Positions 62,488-64,000 of a DNA stretch of 64,000 nucleotides are shown one piece after another (position 1 is the first letter of the stretch; every line of letters starts with the position of its first letter). A model generated the notes under the pieces. The model was not told the DNA's origin. It saw only the letters and a program-made list of their open reading frames with translations, and ran no database searches. The position numbers and the translations under genes are program-made. Origin of the DNA: JAEUMG01 sp046349315 (lineage in GTDB: Bacteria; Pseudomonadota; Alphaproteobacteria; Rhizobiales; Aestuariivirgaceae); assembly GCA_046349315.1 (NCBI GenBank), contig JAXMCQ010000005.1:1-64000 (forward strand). Reading direction: 5' to 3'.

Positions 62488-63210
62488 ATGCAAAAGAAAC
62501 TGGCAGCCGAGTTCTTCGGCACCTTCTGGCTCGTATTGGGCGGCTGCGGCGCCGCCGTCTTCGCCGCCGGCTTTCCAACGCTCGGTATCGGCTTTGCCGG
62601 GGTGGCATTTGCCTTCGGCTTGACCGTGCTGACCATGGTCTATGCCGTCGGCCATATTTCCGGCGGCCATTTCAACCCGGCTGTCTCGGTCGGCCTGGCG
62701 GTCGCCGGCCGCTTCTCTTGGGGCGAACTCATCCCCTATGTCATTGCGCAGGTTGTGGGCGCAATTGCCGGGGCAATTATCATTTACCTGATCGCCTCGG
62801 GAAATCCCGACTTCTCGCTTGCCAATGGTTTCGCTGCCAATGGCTATGGCGAGCATTCGCCGGGCAAGTATCCGATGATGTCGGCGCTCATCGCCGAGAT
62901 CGTGCTCACTGCCTTCTTCCTGATCGTCATCCTGGGAGCGACCGGCAGGCGGGCACCGGCGGGATTTGCCGGCCTCGCCATCGGCTTGACGCTGACGCTG
63001 ATCCATCTGATCTCGATCCCGATCGACAATACTTCGGTCAATCCGGCACGCTCGACCAGCCAGGCGATCTTCGTGGGCGGCTGGGCCATGGCGCAGCTCT
63101 GGCTCTTCTGGGTTGGCCCGATCATCGGCGGCGCGCTTGGCGGCATGATCCACAAGGCACTGCTGAGCCATCCCGAGGATGAAACGGTCACCGAAGCACG
63201 GAATAAGTAA
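62488..63210 (+). CDS. aqpZ: Aquaporin Z-type water channel
   Basis: 240 residues from the ATG at 62488, with CGGGGG upstream; the frame is open 5' only across the hydrolase antisense strand. The MIP fold is clear: KKLAAEFFGTFWLVLGGCGAAVFAAG, first NPA box GHISGGHFNPAVSVGLAVAGRFSW, second NPA box NTSVNPARSTSQAIFVGGWAM, and LWLFWVGPIIGGALGGM at the end. The selectivity-filter neighbourhood (Arg after the second NPA) is that of water-selective AqpZ rather than glycerol facilitators. Confidence 0.95.
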   Translation: MQKKLAAEFFGTFWLVLGGCGAAVFAAGFPTLGIGFAGVAFAFGLTVLTMVYAVGHISGGHFNPAVSVGLAVAGRFSWGELIPYVIAQVVGAIAGAIIIYLIASGNPDFSLANGFAANGYGEHSPGKYPMMSALIAEIVLTAFFLIVILGATGRRAPAGFAGLAIGLTLTLIHLISIPIDNTSVNPARSTSQAIFVGGWAMAQLWLFWVGPIIGGALGGMIHKALLSHPEDETVTEARNK

Positions 63211-63220
63211 TAAGCCGCCA

Positions 63221-63320
63221 TCTCCCTCCCCCTTGCGGGGAGGGATCAAGGGTGGGGGTCACACTGATGGTTCGAATACACCCCCCACCCCTGGCCCCTC
63301 CCCACAAGGGGGAGGGGGAG
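63221..63320. repeat. Inverted pair of extragenic elements, family D (second copy)
   Basis: TCCCTCCCCCTTGCGGGGAG at 63222 and the inverse CCCCTCCCCACAAGGGGGAG at 63296-63315 flank a centre with GGGTGGGGGTCAC and CCCCCCACCCC. The arrangement repeats that at 50802-50920. Confidence 0.85.
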
Positions 63321-63330
63321 AGAACGACAA

Positions 63331-63356
63331 AGGGCGCGGGGGTAAACCCGCGCCCT
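63331..63356 (-). terminator. Probable terminator of pnp
   Basis: Perfect 10-bp stem AGGGCGCGGG/CCCGCGCCCT with a 6-base loop, 30 bases beyond the pnp stop. Only TTTGT follows on the minus strand, so termination may be inefficient. Confidence 0.65.
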
Positions 63357-63386
63357 ACGCTTCCCCAGCGCATTTCGAATGCGTGA

Positions 63387-64000
63387 TTACTCGGCGGTCG
63401 CCTCGGCGACGGCTTCTTCCTCGCCCTGCTTCTTGGAGAGGTCCTCGCCGGTCTTCTGGTCGACCTGCTTCATCGACAGGCGTACCTTGCCGCGATTGTC
63501 GAAGCCGAGCAGCTTCACCTTCACGGTATCGCCTTCATTGACGACGTCGCTCACCTTGTTGACGCGGCGCGGTGCCAGTTCAGACACATGGACGAGACCA
63601 TCGCGCGCGCCGAAGAAGTTCACGAAGGCGCCGAAATCGACGACCTTGACGACCTTGCCGTCATAGATCTCGCCGACTTCCGGCTCCGACACGATCGACT
63701 TGATCCACTTCATCGCCGCATCGATCGCCTGTTTCGACGACGACGCGACCTTGACGGTGCCGTCATCGGATATGTCGATCTTCGCACCCGTCTTCTCGAC
63801 GATCTCGCGGATCACCTTGCCGCCGGTTCCGATCACTTCGCGGATCTTATCCGTCGGAATGCTTATCACCTCGATGCGCGGTGCATATTCGCCGAGGCCC
63901 GGACGCGCCTGTTCGAGCGCCTCCGACATCTTGGCGAGGATGTGGAGACGGCCGTCCTTGGCCTGCCACAGCGCGGTCTTCATGATGTCTTCGGTGATGC
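63387..64000 (-). CDS. pnp: Polynucleotide phosphorylase (C-terminal part)
   Basis: Partial gene running off the right edge; the frame is open to base 64000, so the internal ATG at 63983 is not the start. Visible are the linker helix (ITEDIMKTALWQAKDGRLHILAKM), the KH domain (IPTDKIREVIGTGGKVIREIVEKTGAKIDISDDGTVKVAS, landmark GTGGKVIREI) and the S1 domain (GEIYDGKVVKVVDFGAFVNFFGARDGLVHVSEL). An acidic tail of about 25 residues ends the protein. PNPase degrades RNA 3' to 5' and is part of the degradosome. Confidence 0.97.
   Translation of the reverse strand, partial: ITEDIMKTALWQAKDGRLHILAKMSEALEQARPGLGEYAPRIEVISIPTDKIREVIGTGGKVIREIVEKTGAKIDISDDGTVKVASSSKQAIDAAMKWIKSIVSEPEVGEIYDGKVVKVVDFGAFVNFFGARDGLVHVSELAPRRVNKVSDVVNEGDTVKVKLLGFDNRGKVRLSMKQVDQKTGEDLSKKQGEEEAVAEATAE

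Noticed and set aside
61996..63249. 417-codon minus-strand frame across aqpZ
   Set aside because: Only its last part (from 62382) carries hydrolase sequence; the rest is antisense to the aquaporin gene.

Overview
The window is a continuous, GC-rich chromosomal segment of an alphaproteobacterium, most likely a member of the Hyphomicrobiales/Rhizobiales. The assignment rests on gene content: a CarD-type regulator, Omp25/31-like barrel, malyl-CoA lyase, a rhizobial-type glycerol ABC transporter, a PuuD-type membrane urate oxidase, a Zur/Znu zinc locus, and abundant extragenic palindromes. No phage, transposase, CRISPR or plasmid functions were seen. Functional calls come from reading protein motifs by eye; no database search was run.

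Layout. 1-4.1 kb: the 3' end of carD with its terminator, then a minus-strand trio (papain-like peptidase, DUF6345/caspase-like protein, pentapeptide-repeat protein) and tRNA-Arg(CCT). 4.2-12.7 kb: small envelope and stress genes (YihY, AI-2E family, YidB-like, YeaQ/GlsB-like, DUF3606, DUF2937), a lipid kinase, a cupin, a lipoprotein and a DHA2-type MFS exporter.

12.7-31.1 kb: a purine catabolism island. On the minus strand, glycerate kinase, a LysR regulator, uraH, xdhA, xdhB, xdhC, a four-gene BMP-type ABC importer, puuD, uraD, guaD and puuE are packed with overlapping or near-touching ends. On the plus strand, alc and allA complete the route. Together they cover guanine/xanthine to urate, 5-hydroxyisourate, OHCU, allantoin, allantoate, ureidoglycolate and glyoxylate. 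Glycerate kinase and a malyl-CoA lyase just outside could use the glyoxylate carbon. The PuuD protein carries two tandem copies of its membrane domain, exactly 300 residues apart.

31.2-36.2 kb: an outer-membrane barrel protein, malyl-CoA lyase, a DUF6600 secreted protein with an 87-bp tandem repeat, and two repeat-rich intergenic stretches. 36.2-47.6 kb: a complete glycerol regulon read right to left: glpR, glpD, glpV, glpS, glpT, glpP, glpQ, a DUF2160 protein, a VOC protein, wrbA and glpK. 47.6-54.4 kb: upp, a lone receiver-domain protein, cytochromes c' and c, and a three-gene envelope-modification-like cassette (flippase, GNAT, JmjC-like oxygenase).

54.5-64 kb: housekeeping genes (rpmF, mtgA, a polyprenyl synthetase, ispG, the 3' part of pnp), zinc uptake (zur-znuC-znuB with a perfect Zur box), a frameshifted alpha/beta hydrolase and an aquaporin. 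Several palindromic repeat families occupy the larger intergenic gaps. They also create misleading upstream start codons for neighbouring genes.
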